64,000 nucleotides of DNA from NCBI GenBank assembly GCA_015680685.1, contig MNCI01006866.1, forward strand, positions 11,493 through 75,492, written 5' to 3'. This document shows positions 11,060 through 22,145 of this stretch, in pieces. Source of the stretch: Gnetum montanum. Its lineage: Eukaryota; Streptophyta; Gnetopsida; Gnetales; Gnetaceae. Position 1 is the first letter of the stretch; every line of letters starts with the position of its first letter. The position numbers and the translations under genes are program-made. Under the pieces are notes generated by a model. The model was not told the origin of the DNA, ran no database searches, and saw nothing but the letters and a program-made list of their open reading frames with translations.

Positions 11060-12640
11060 AAGGTTTCACTCAATTGTCTGAATTCCATTTCAACCTTGAT
11101 AAATTATTAGCCACTACATTTTCTATTTCTTTCTTATCAATCATTGTGATGTTAAACTCTTGGATAATCACAAGCCATCTTATCACTCTAGGACTAACTA
11201 CTGGCTTGTTCATCAGAAATCGGATAGCACTATGATCACCGTGGACGTAGACTTGATAATTGAGCACATAATGTCAGAATTTTCAAGCATGTACATCATA
11301 ACCATTAGCTCCTTTTCAATGGTGGTGTAGTTTAATTATGCTCTTGTGATGCTCTTGTTGGCACAGTGTATGTAGTAAGGTCTCTTTTGATCATCAAGTT
11401 GTGTCAGTACTGCACCAAGCGCATAGTTGAAGGCATCAATCATGATATGAAAAGGCCTTGACCAATTTGGAACTTGAAGGATTGGTATCTTAACTAGCTT
11501 TTGCTTCAAGGCTTCGAATGCCTTTTCACATGACTCAATCCACTCAAAGGTTACATCCTTCTTTGTGAGTTCTACAAGTAGTTTGGCTATCTTTGAAAAG
11601 TTTTCAATGAATCTTCTATAGTATCACGTATGGCCTAGAAAGAATCTTACATCTTTCACTATTTGTGGCCATTGAGTGATGTTTTGAATGATTTTAATTT
11701 TTTTAGAATCTACCTCTATACCATTTTGGGAGATTTTGTGTCCTAGCACTATCCTTCTTGGACCATGAGATGGCTCTTTTGCCAATTGAGCTTCAGATTA
11801 GTTTCAACACATCTTTTAAGTACTTTCTCTAACCAGCCTAGTGCTTGTTTGAAGTCTAGCCCATATGTGGAAAAATCATTTATAAAGACTTCAACACCAT
11901 TACCTATCTACTTTTACAAGATGCTTAAGACCAATCTCTAGAAGGTTACTAGTGCATTGTAAAGATCGAAGGGCATCTGTTTGTAAGCAAATGTTCCCCA
12001 TGGACTGGTGAATGTGGTTTTCTCTTGGTCTTCAAGTGCAATGTGGATTTGATTGTACCTAGTATACCCATCTAGAAAACTATCATACTCATGTCCTAAA
12101 ATTGTATCCAGGACTTAGTCAATAAATGGCAAGGGGAAGTGATCTTTGAATGTGGCTGAATTTAATCGCGAGAAGTTGATGTAGACAAGCCATTTGCCTT
12201 CCTTTTTTGGAACTATTACCAAAGGCATTATCCATTCACTATCTACAATTGGATAAATGAATTCTACCTTTAGTAAATTTTTTAATTCTTGCTTAACTAC
12301 CTCCTTGAGTTTAGGATTAAGCCTTCATTGAGGTTGGTGTTTTGGTTTGATTGTAGGATTAATGTAGATTTAGTGTTGACAAATTCATAGATCAATTCTT
12401 ATGATCTCATCATAAGACCATGAGAACACTATATGCCATTTTTTGAGCACTTCTAGTAGTTTCTCTTTTTGCTCTTTATCTAGGTTGGTGTTGGTAATTA
12501 CTGGCTTCTTTTTATTTGTTAATGCATATTCCAACGTTGCTGGTAGGGCTTTCAATTCTAGCAGTTCTAGTTCCATTGTGTCTAGGATCTCCAAGTGTCC
12601 CTAGTCTGTTTCTTCCTCCTAATTATTTTGAGGGTAAGAG
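11060..12640 (-). pseudogene. Reverse transcriptase and RNase H of element A
   Basis: Copies the element RNA into DNA. On the minus strand one sees CQHRIYINPTIKPKHQPQ near the start, then FIYPIVDSEWIMPLVIVPKK, ATFKDHFPLPFID, FLDGYTRYNQIHIALED, KTTFTSPWGTFAY and the active-site block VFINDFSTYG, where the family has F-M-D-D. The second catalytic Asp survives but the first is Asn, so it is inactive. RNase H at about 11060-11330 ends in VYVHGDHSAIRFLMNKPVV and PRVIRWLVIIQEFN. Numerous stops, including TAA at 11914-11916, also present at the same codon in element C. Confidence 0.88.
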
Positions 12641-13500
12641 TGTCTTTTCCTTAGTTGTTCCAACTTATCTATTTTTGCAATGTAGGTACTAATGATCTAT
12701 TCTTCTAGTTCCATGTACTTATTAAATTGAGTTTCTTTACTTGTAATCAGCCACTGGGTGCCCTCTTATTGGGTGGCTACTGCATACAGACAATTTTGCA
12801 CACATCTTATTTCTACACATTGATTGTATGCCTTAGTCTCTTCTCATTTGATTGCCAAAATTCTTTTCACATAACTACACCAGTTATCGTTGTATGTGAT
12901 ACATGGAACTCTTCATCTTTGTATGGTTCCAGTTTCATCTTCCTTGGAAATTTCCAAGGACAAATCATGGATTCTAAGCTTAGCATCCAGAATGCTAAGC
13001 TAAGCTCTTCCCATGATAATTGGGAATTCTCCCTTGTTTTTCCCCATGTGAATAACTAGAAAGTCGGTAGGAGAAGACTAGCCACTGATGGTAGTAATCA
13101 CATCATCCACTTATCCAAGTGGAACCGTGATTGACTAGTCTGCAAGCTCTAGACGAATGCTACTTTTCTTTATTGGTGGTAGGTTCTAGACTTGATACAT
13201 GTCTTGAGATATCAGATCTACTCCAAACCTAGACTCCAATAGAGCCTTGCATGGTTTATGTCTTACTATTTGGAGATAAATTACGGGACTTCTTGGATTA
13301 GTTCTATTTTGTGGAGAGCCATTGCCTTGATCCAATGAGTTATTATGTGTGTGAGCATGATAATTGTGACATTTGAACTTGATAAAGTCAGAAGCTTATT
13401 GCATTAAGAAGGACTTGATGTAGATGGGATGGAATTAGACATGTTTCCTATCTACTGAGTCTTTTTTGGACTTGTTTTGAAGAATAATCATTTCCTGGGT
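12641..13500 (-). pseudogene. Aspartic protease of element A
   Basis: Retropepsin-like region that would cleave Gag-Pol. Minus-strand frame near 13240-12890: VDLISQDMYQV, NLPPIKKSSIRLELAD, SITVPLG, VDDVITTISG, SPTDFLVIHMGKNKG, FPIIMGRA, LSILDAKLRIHDLSLEISKE. It aligns block by block with element C (56430-56830). The catalytic DLGSS-type motif of C is lost here (ESRFGVD). Several TAG stops stand where C has Trp. The TAG at 13135-13137 is at the same codon as a TAG in C. Confidence 0.82.
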
Positions 13501-13559
13501 TAAGACTCATAAGTAATCATTCCCCCATGCATATTAACTACCCTTGTAGCACTTTTCTA

Positions 13560-15726
13560 CTAGGGTTGTGATGGAAATTTCCCATACATAATAGGAGGTG
13601 GAATTGGTGGTAGAGGATTTAAGTGTTGGTTAGAAGGACTAGTTATTGGTGGATGCACATATGAGTTGGGATTAGTCCTTGGTGGCATTGATCTATGGTA
13701 TTCTATTAGATAGTACTGTGGGGGTCTAAACAGCTGCATTTTTTGGTGAGATTGGATGTTGAACATACTATTCATAAGGATCATGTTGTTGATATGGATA
13801 TTGTTGCCTTGGTGATGGCATGATCCATGTTTGTGGTTGTTGCCACTGCTATTGGTATTGCTCCTGTGGTTGATGGTAGGCTCCACTTGGGTAATAGGTT
13901 GGTTCAAAAGGTTGCCTAATATTATCTTGAGGATGAGAAACTCTTCTAGTTCTTTGCTTTTTGATGAAGCTTGAATTAAGTGCATATACCCTAGACTCTT
14001 GCAAGTGGCCCACGATAGGACAACATCCATTAGGATGCTCATATTGGCATACCTTGCATCCTTCATCTTTCTCTAAACTAGAGTCAATGCATCCTTTAAT
14101 GGTAGGAACTTTTCCTTTATGCTTGTAACCATTTCATCCATAATCTTTTTTATTCTTCTTGTTCTTACCCCTGTGTAGTTCTTGTTCAGTTTTCTCCTCC
14201 ATGATCTTTAAGGCTGGAGCAAATTTTTTGTCCATTGAATCCCAAATCCTTTCTACCTTGGCTACTATATCATTAACTAATTTTTGAATAGGTAGAGTCT
14301 TTTGTTGAATGGCCTAGTCCAAGGTTTTCTCTACTTGTGTTTCACAGATTTGTGCAGCCCTCTTTCAGATTGATGGATTTCTATTGTATTGTTCAACTAA
14401 TTCTCTCTTACTGAGCTTACCTTCCTCTTTTTCCATTTGATCGATTGGTCTTTGAATGCAATGGATGGTAATTTCTAATAACATTCCTTGGGTGTAAACC
14501 CAAAGGATCTCTTTGGTTTTTCTTCATAGCTCATATACAATGTATTTGAGTTGTTCCTTTGATGAAAATCCATGGTATGGGCACCTATGTAGTAATGAAT
14601 AATATCTGCCCATTGTCACATTAATGGTCTCATGAGTTCCTTTCTTCCATCCCTAGATTTGTTTTCTTAAATTTGATACCCATGAATAGTTCTAATACTT
14701 GTCGTTAAAGATTTTGAGCATGGTACTCTAGCATCTAATGGATTCAAGTTCTAGTGACACATACCAACTCTTTGCTTCCTTCACAAGTATTCTTAAAAAT
14801 AGCTTCAAGTTTTTCCAATCACTCTCCATGTTTTGAAAGGCATAGGCATTATGAAAAGCTTGAAGGTGATGCTATGGATTAGCGATGTAGCCACCTTCAA
14901 ATCTTGGGATATTGTTCATGTCTAGTCATTTAACTTGGCTATCCCTCATGTGCTTGGTTGGTATGTAGACAACTTCTTAGATATTTATCATGCTTCAGGT
15001 TGCCATAAGAAATTCATCATCGTTGTCAAGTTCATATGATCTATTATAGTGGTGACCCCTTCTATGCTCATATCTCTCTTGATCCTCTCTTCTATCCCTT
15101 CATCTTCTTTGTTCATGTTCCTCATCTTTTGTGTCAAAATGTCATGAATATCAGTCATGATGATCATGAGTTCTTCTTTTTTCTTGATCATAGTCCCAAT
15201 ACTTATGTTGTCTCATGTTAGAGTCCTTCAACGATTGTGTTGAGGTAGATGAGGTAGCAGGAGAACGGTGTTGGCTTGTTTTGCTTTCATGACTCTTGTA
15301 TGATTCTTTGTAGGATTTGAGATGAACCCTTAGCCTTGAGTCCCATTTATACCTTGATTCAATAGCCTTCCCCTTAGGTATCTCTGCTAACGAGGAATGA
15401 AGTTGGACTTTGATAGGTTCCTCAAGTCTAATGATAGGTGTTTTTGAAGCCTCTTCATGGTTCTAGTGGAGTTTTTTTGAAATGAATGCATAAGCATCAA
15501 GCTCTTCCAAGACAAAAAAAGTATTAGCCTACTTTCCTTTGTTATGTGCATGCTTGATCTCTATGGCAGCATCTCTCCTCATCTGATCCTTTGTGGATTC
15601 ATAGGATCTTGTCATGTGCTGAGTCATGTGACACCCTTCATGGATCTGGTCCAAATGCATTCCTCTTAGAGTAGGTTGAAGCATGTTAAGTGATGCATAT
15701 TCTAGAGGTAGGGCTATGTTACCTTG
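13560..15726 (-). pseudogene. Gag of element A, N-terminus missing
   Basis: Structural protein remnant. At the 5' end (15529-15726) the frame GNIALPLEYASLNML aligns with GNIVLLLDRAALVML of element C gag, but it starts directly at the LTR end, so the leader and about the first 50 residues are absent. A strongly charged segment follows (KNMNKEDEGIEERIKRD at about 14990-15190). The region 14070-14900 would hold the capsid but is heavily broken. The zinc-knuckle neighbourhood and a Pro/Gln/Asn-rich tail lie at 13560-14066 (ELEEFLILKIILGN...; PPITSPSNQHLNPLPPIPPP), again alignable with C. Confidence 0.78.
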
Positions 15727-15764
15727 TGATGAGTGGTGGAGTATCCAACACCCAACCATATGGG
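15727..15764 (-). repeat. Terminal 38 bp of an Athila-type LTR, cut by element D
   Basis: TGATGAGTGGTGGAG...CACCCAACCATATGGG matches 4034 onward. The match stops where element D begins (TGAAACACC) and resumes after D at 38405. The last five bases (ATGGG) are D's target-site copy. The LTR end abuts mid-gag sequence of element A with no primer site. Confidence 0.85.
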
Positions 15765-15966
15765 TGAAACACCACAAAATTTTGCATGTTATAACCAATC
15801 TTCATCATGTAGCTTTCACCCCATGAAACTCGAGGCAAAATTTCATTATAGATGTGAAAATCGTAATCTACAATGGGAAATTTCACGTACTTTATTCTTT
15901 TGGGGCTGAAAAATGCCTCAAAAGTGGTCTAAGTCTTATTTTCCAAGTGAAAAAAGTCACCTACTG

Positions 15967-16184
15967 NNNNNNNNNNNNNNNNNNNNNNNNNNNNNNNNNN
16001 NNNNNNNNNNNNNNNNNNNNNNNNNNNNNNNNNNNNNNNNNNNNNNNNNNNNNNNNNNNNNNNNNNNNNNNNNNNNNNNNNNNNNNNNNNNNNNNNNNNN
16101 NNNNNNNNNNNNNNNNNNNNNNNNNNNNNNNNNNNNNNNNNNNNNNNNNNNNNNNNNNNNNNNNNNNNNNNNNNNNNNNNNNNN
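15967..16184. other. Assembly gap (218 N)
   Basis: Unresolved bases inside the 5' LTR of element D. Apparent open frames running through it are artefacts. Confidence 1.
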
Positions 16185-16335
16185 TTGAAAACTTTTCCCC
16201 TTTCAACGTGGAGACCAGATGCACAACTTGGAAACTTTTCCCCTAGCCTAGAAAGATTTCTCCTAGCTTGGAAACTTTCCCCTAGCCTAGAAAGTTTCTC
16301 CCCTAGCATGGAAAATTCAATCCCCTAGCTTGGAA
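16185..16335 (+). repeat. LTR minisatellite of element D, about 25 bp
   Basis: Repeats of (C/T)TTGGAAACTTTTCCCCTAGC and CCTAGAAAGTTTCTCCCCTAG variants. The array runs into the assembly gap. The variant CCCCTAGCATGGAAAA is also the core of the 28.55-32.15 kb satellite. Confidence 0.8.
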
Positions 16336-16592
16336 GCCACAAGAAGCAAAATTCATTAATTCATGCACTTCAACATTGACTAGCCACTTCAACAAGCATG
16401 GTGGAGAGCTCAGTGTGGAAGATTTATCTCTAGCATGGAAGATGTGCCCTGGTTACTATTTATAGTAAATGGAATGGCCATGGGAAAAGCACTTACTATG
16501 TATAGTAACCCTGCAAATTTGGACACCCATATCACCTCAAACTGTAGCAAATTTGTAACCAAGTTATAGCCCCATTCATGGCCCAAAGACCC

Positions 16593-16600
16593 TATAAAAG
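16593..16600 (+). promoter_or_regulatory. TATA box of element D 5' LTR
   Basis: TATAAAAG, conserved at 37695-37702 in the other LTR with the same downstream sequence (ACCATTGAAGGGTTACAC). Likely core promoter for the element RNA. Confidence 0.7.
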
Positions 16601-17325
16601 CTAGCCTTAAATACCATTGAAGGGTTACACATTTTTTTTACAAGTTTAGCAATTTTGGACAAAGCAGCAATTTGCATACACCTGATTTCAGATGTGGGGC
16701 ATTTTCAAGCACTCAAGAGCTCTTGCAAGTTTCCATACTTGCATTCTTTTGAACCCTCACATGGAAGTAGTGAGGCCTTGAGATTTCATGGATTTTTGAT
16801 GTCAACATTGCACTTTTGGAATTCTAGACCTAGTGTGGAGCAAATTAACATCCAAATATTCTACCTTTCTCACCCCCAGCAGCGACCCAAGTGGCAGATC
16901 CAAAGTTGCAATAGCAAAGAAAGGTTCGATAACATCAAGAGTGGCTTAGCACTTAGATCATGGAGCAAATCACCTCACTTCAATGGGCTTTGAACTCTTG
17001 CACAAGTGAACCCCCCTTTTTTGCTCATCTAGGCACCATTTGTACACATTTCTCTAACTTATTCTTTATTCTTTTCTCTGTAAAGTTTTAAGTTTTAAGT
17101 TTTATGTTCAAAAATAAATTTATTATTTGTGCATTATTTAGATCTATTTATATATACATGTTTTGCATCTCATAAGTCCCTGGTTGATCTGCTGGATTAA
17201 CCAAGGTGCTTCGAATCCCATTTTTATTATAGAGGCCCTAGGGATTCGGGGTTGGGAAACTACTTACATCAAGGATCCTTGGTTTTTTTTCCAGCAATCA
17301 AGGTTTTTGGTAGCAATAGTTTTTC

Positions 17326-17345
17326 TTGGTGCTAGAAGGAGGTCC
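17326..17345 (+). promoter_or_regulatory. Candidate primer-binding site of element D
   Basis: TTGGTGCTAGAAGGAGGTCC lies 7 bases after the inferred LTR end, and the match to the second LTR stops before it. It begins TTGG(T/C)GC as plant tRNA-primer sites often do. I cannot assign the tRNA. Confidence 0.5.
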
Positions 17346-18059
17346 TTTACCTAAATTTGATAACCAAATCTATTCTTTTCATAGCTATTTGCAAGCTTTT
17401 CCTTGATTTTTGTACCCAAAACCCTTGAGGAATCAATGTTGGTCTTTCCCCCCCTATGATCAAAATTGCAACGTGGAAGTTACAAGTCATTGGATTTTGG
17501 TTTTTCACAGCACTTGCGGTGAATTTTACAGCCCAAAGCTAGCATTGATATCTCTTTCCTCCCATTGTTTTTACTACCAAAAGTTTATTTTCTAGCTTCT
17601 AAAAGTGGGTGGTTCAACTCATCCATGACTTGGCTTTCCCCCATTTTCTAGCCTACTTTGTTTAAGAAATTCTTAGCATTATAGCCATGTCTTTCTAAAA
17701 ATCCATCAAATTGCCCTTCACCTTCATTGAAAAAGATCATCACCAACAAGTCATGAGGATGTATGATCCTAAAGATCTTGTAGTCATTAAGTGTACATGA
17801 TCTTTGAGAGTTAGAGGGGAGAGTCCTGATTTTGCAGCCATAAATGAAGATAATTATAACTTCATTTGTGCTAAAATATAGGCAAGCATGTTAATTCCAT
17901 GAATTGAGGCCAAGGCCAAAAGAGAGTTTGAGCTCATACATAGGGGTGGGAAAGAGTACATCCCTTCCCCATATGAAGAAATTTCCCTTAACAACGTCTA
18001 TTCTAGCATTCTAGCCCAATTGATTACTGTAGAAGAGGAAGATGACTAGCCTCCCTTTA

Positions 18060-19800
18060 AGGAACAACAAGAAAAGGAGGATGAATTTAGGGTAGAATTT
18101 GAGCCTGAAAACTTCCTTGGAGGATTGTTCCAACAAACATCACTCAACGTCATAGAACCTTTCCCTAATGCTTATGTGTTCTCCATGGGCATGGTGCCAC
18201 CATCTTCTAGTCCTTCACACCCTACTACAGTAGATCCCACATTAGTTATAGCTACACATCACACTTAGTCAATGCCACAAACAATAAAATATAATGCATC
18301 AATGCCATTTGTGACACAACCACAATATACAAAATCATCAATGGTGGCTTTTACTACTACAAATCCCTTAACTACTCACATGGGGTTCACCATGTGACCC
18401 CCAGCAACACAAGGATCATACACCACATTTGTCTTGTTTGTGCCTCAAGTACTAACATAAACATCATTTTCTTTATTTGGCCCACAAGCCACAACCTTAG
18501 CACAACCTTTTTCTTCTATCATGCAATCCATAATGAGGCCACAAGCCTAACAAAAGATGCCACAACCTTATGTACAAACTTGCAAACTATTGGGCCACCA
18601 CAAGGCTTAGATCAAGTCTTCCAAATGATCCAAGACCTAAAGGAGGAGTTGAAGAGGCTTAAAGCCTCTACCACATATACTATCAAGATTATGGACTTCT
18701 ACTAGGATGATCCCATAAATCTTGTAGTTCCACCTTTGACACTCCCTCCTAGTGTCCCCATTCCATAATTTAGCAAATATAATGAAGAAGGTGACCCTAA
18801 TGCTCACCTTATTACCTTTTGATCAGAATGTTTGCTCTTATAGCTATGGCCTTATACCATCATGAGGATTTTCCCTATTTCTTTAACTAGGAACAAATTG
18901 ATTGGTATCACGCATCACCTAGAGGATGCATATCCTCTCTGGAAGACTTAGTAGGTTAGTTTCTCAACTGCTTCAAATATAACTTGAAGCCTAACACAAC
19001 AATTGACCAACTCATGATGGTCAAGCAAGGATCCTTAGAACCTATATAGAAATTTATTCAGTGGTGGAATGGACTGCTGAATGAAATACCAAAGCCCATA
19101 GATAAGCCTACTTGTTATCCATATTCAAGGGAGTAGTTAATGACTTCATCAAGTCTAAACTCTACTACCTTGATCCATGGTCTCTGGGCCAACCATTCTC
19201 GTAAACTAAAAATATAGAGGATGTTGTAGAGGCCAACCATGATCCAGCCTATATATCATACAAAAATCAACATAGTCAAAGAGACAAGAAAAAGAGAAAA
19301 CAAAGCAACACTACCATAGTAGCTATAACCAATGAAGCCAAAACCTTGAACCAAGGGTTGAAGGTCAACCCACCCAAGGCCCCCACCAATGATCATAGTA
19401 ACTAACTATTGACTTTTAGAACCAATGCATTGACAACAAATAGACCTAACTTTGAAAGGAAGGATAGGTCTAAATACACTACATTGCCACTAAAACCATC
19501 CAAGTTGCTAGACCAACTACTAAGAAGTTGATGTATGCAGCATAAAAAAATGACCACATTCGCTCAAAAGAAACACGAGTGATTATGCAAAATAGCCAAC
19601 GATCCTACTTGGGTAATGAAGGATATCCTTAGTTTCCTAAATACTTCAAGTTAGATGACTTTTTTCATTATCATCAATTGCTTGTTCATGATATAGACTT
19701 CTGCCTTATGCTAAAGGATGACTTGCAAAGGATGATAGATAAGGGGAAACTAGTCTTAGATGCTTCTAACCTAGTTTGGCCATAAAACCAGTCAATGTAA
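18060..19800 (+). pseudogene. Gag of element D
   Basis: Structural protein remnant. The N-terminal part (18180-18600) is rich in Pro, Thr and Gln. A short coiled segment follows (DLKEELKRLKAS, about 18630-18670). The capsid homology region is clear at 18760-19250: FSKYNEEGDPNAHLITF, SECLLL, MRIFPISL, then PIDKPTLL and IEDVVEANHDPAY in shifting frames. Near 19640-19790 there is the Tat-type gag C-terminal block FHYHQLLVHDIDFCLMLKDDLQ-MIDKGKLVLDASN, in which the usual zinc-binding Cys/His pattern is only partly kept. Stops and frameshifts throughout. Confidence 0.82.
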
Positions 19801-20639
19801 GTCTACAAAGACCCTTTGAATGCTAATGATAACCTTGATGTTATCTTAGCATTCAGTATCAATGATAATTGGAGACCTACAAGAGAACCATTTTGATCCA
19901 AGTACCCATCTACAATGAAAGAGTTTCTTTGGCTTCCCATAGCTCAAGATCTTCCTTCGTTGTGAGAGTGCCATCACAAATGTCTCTGAGGGAACCTTTT
20001 GTTATTAAGGTCTCCCAACCCAACATAAACCAAATAGCCATAGCTCAAACAACTACACAATGACCCCCTATGATGGCCAATGCAACTGCCTCTTCCTTAC
20101 AACCAATAGTTGACAACCAAAAAATTTCAGCCAACCTAAGGAAGAAGGATAAGCAAAAGGTTGACAACAAGGGAGATAAGCAAATGAAGGCATTAAAGGA
20201 AGTGGATCCACCAAAGCCCACTCCCATTTCAGCTATACCTATGATCTCCTCTACCCCATCTTCTTCAACTAGCAAGCCACAGAAGGACACTACATCCCAC
20301 AACCAAAATAACAAAAAAGAGCCATAACAGCTACAACCTAAAGCTGAAGCTCACATTTTAGGATGCATGGAGGAAGTAAAGCACAACTAGGGTGACAAGC
20401 CCATGGCCAATGACAATAACTTCTTCAATGTAATGGACCAAGTTAGGCAATCAATCAAGAAGAAAAACACAACCTTAAGCTTATATGACTTGAGCATGAT
20501 GTCCGTCACACATTGTGAGGCACTAGTCAAAATGTTAACCTTCATACCCATTAGTGAGGATATTCCTGCTAACAAGGAAGCCATCCATGAAGTGATGATT
20601 CCTCCCTCACTAGGAGAGGAGAAATCAACATCCTTGACA

Positions 20640-21140
20640 TTTTGCAATAGCAAAATTAAGGTTAATCCTTAGAAAGGCAAAGTGACTATAACCCCTTTAT
20701 TCATAACCATTCACATAGAAAAATTTAAAATATAGTGGGTGCATGTTAATGATGGAGTTGCAACCAATGTCATCCCATGCACCATCGTTGAATGCTTGGG
20801 CTTAATTGAGCAAGTAAAACCTACAACCACTATAGCTCTTAAGTCCTTCAATGGATGAAGAGTTGCTGTCAAGGGGTCTATCTCCTTGAATTTTGTAGTT
20901 AGAGAATAATTCCCTACAACCATAAACTCCTTGGTGGTGGAAGAGATACTAGGGTTCAACCTAATCCTAGGAAGACCTTGGTTGGCTTAATCACAAGCTA
21001 TCTTCTATCCCATCCATCAAGAAATTCACGTTCCTTACAAGGAAGTGAAATCATCATTCATGGTGACAATGCGAGCTATCAACAATGTGGACATAGAATA
21101 GGGGTTCAAAGTGGAGCTTCATGAAGAAGCTCCTAGTCAT
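20640..21140 (+). pseudogene. Aspartic protease of element D
   Basis: Retropepsin-like remnant in the frame after gag. Blocks: NDGVATNVIPCTIVECLGL (the catalytic D-S/T-G neighbourhood, altered), TTTIALKSFNG, VAVKGSISLNFVV, and the C-terminal EEILGFNLILGRPWLA followed by AIFYPIHQEIHVPY. ILGRPWL is the conserved retroviral-protease flap-to-helix block of plant gypsy elements. TAG and TAA stops interrupt it. Confidence 0.82.
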
Positions 21141-21275
21141 GAAAAGCAAAAATCCAAGACAACCAATGATGACAATGAGAAGCAATGTGATACATTATGA
21201 GATGAACTCCCTTTTAACATTATAAGTGAAGGGGATGGTGAATACAAGCTTGTGTAGAGTAGGTCTTACTCACTC

Positions 21276-21296
21276 CCTAATCTTGCAAAGATTAGG
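21276..21296. repeat. Perfect hairpin, 9-bp stem
   Basis: CCTAATCTT, loop GCA, AAGATTAGG, flanked at a short distance by CTCAC and GTGAG. It lies close to where the protease-side sequence of D ends and the inserted block begins. Confidence 0.7.
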
Positions 21297-21479
21297 AAGA
21301 GTCCACACAAGTGAGGTTTACCTTAACCTCCCCATGTCTCTATGACTAGATACAATAATAGCCAAACAGCCTTATTTTTTTTCTCTTACAGCTTATTATA
21401 TCTTTGTTATTTTATGCATGTAGCCTAAATTTATTTGCATTGTTACTTATTTTCTACAACATTTCTTTATTTTTAAACA

Positions 21480-21720
21480 TTAAAAAAGCATCTCTTTCAG
21501 ACATGGCTTGCTAAGGCCTAAAACTAACACTATGGTACATGATGACCTTAAGCTAGCATTCTCATCAGCTAAGACATTAAATTGGCATCATGTTCACTAA
21601 GATGTTAAATTGACATTATGGCTTGCCTTGGCCTTAAACTGGCAAAACTATATAACCTATGCTTGTGATGGCCTAAAACTAGCAAAAGCTCTTTTTATTA
21701 TTATATCTCCTTTTGTTTAG
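21480..21720 (+). repeat. Short degenerate repeats (GGCCTTAAACTGGCA type), about 35-45 bp
   Basis: The string (G)GCCT(T/A)AAACT(G/A)GCA recurs about six times with TTAAATTGGCAT variants. The same motif recurs at 36690-36765, directly after the integrase of D and before its 3' LTR, so this segment looks like 3'-untranslated sequence placed after the protease. Confidence 0.6.
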
Positions 21721-22058
21721 CCTATTATTGCATCAATTTAATTTAACAACCAAAACATCAATATAGCCATGTTTATAACATTTACTACTATAAATGCATA
21801 TAGCCAAGAAATAAAACCAAATATTCAAATTTAAAATTAAAAAGTCCATAAAATATATAGCCATAATGACAATGAGTAGCAATGATGCCAAAGAATAACC
21901 ATCCATAACATAGTTTGGGCTAACCATAGCCATCAACTTGAAAATAAAAACAAATGGCCAACAAGCTAAACTGAAGGAGCCTATTGAGTAGCATCCAGAG
22001 GAGGAAGTGGTGGGTCATTCCCACCCTCACTGCTAGGGCTGCCAATGTCTCTTGAGGC

Positions 22059-22145
22059 CTAAAATGCAATAACATATAGCTAGTTAGTAACTAATAGCCA
22101 AAATCATGACTTAAAATAAAGACTAAAGTATAGAATATATCCAAC
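22059..22145 (-). other. Candidate 87-bp intron of the antisense gene
   Basis: Donor CAG/GTTGGA, acceptor TTGCATTTTAG, branch-like TTACTAAC. Joining the flanking exons keeps the frame in phase 0 (…EPKSPQ / ASRDIGSPSSEGG…). This is the best-formed of the inferred introns. Confidence 0.55.

Larger units (their letters stand above)
4034..15764 (-). mobile_element. Element A: Athila-like Ty3/gypsy retrotransposon, decayed
   Basis: Minus-strand LTR element. In its own direction it reads: 5' LTR (only the last 38 bp remain here, 15727-15764; the rest is at 38405-39232 beyond the nested element D), gag, protease, RT, RNase H, integrase, a long non-coding stretch, a 3' ORF with coiled coil, polypurine tract, and 3' LTR (4034-4940). 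The RT-before-integrase order makes it Ty3/gypsy. The VFINDFSTYG block (Athila-type VFMDDFSVYG), homology to element C and the extra 3' ORF point to the Athila lineage. Every domain has stops or frameshifts. The primer site and the gag N-terminus are missing, because the LTR abuts mid-gag sequence. Confidence 0.85.
15765..17318 (+). repeat. 5' LTR of element D
   Basis: About 1554 bp including a 218-base assembly gap (15967-16184). It matches 36879-38404 from TGAAACACCA to GGTTTTT(G/A)GT. After the gap lies a ~25-bp minisatellite, then a TATA box at 16593, then a 5' untranslated region. The 3' end is placed where the match to the second LTR stops, just before the primer site; uncertainty is a few bases. 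Confidence 0.85.

Noticed and set aside
13560-14066. Independent Pro-rich gene
   Set aside because: It aligns with the gag tail of element C and lies in the gag position of A.
15854-16309. Open frames of 87-130 codons across the N gap, both strands
   Set aside because: They exist only because undetermined bases contain no stop codons.
20045-20959. Minus-strand open frames in the D gag-protease region
   Set aside because: Shadows of the plus-strand gag-protease.
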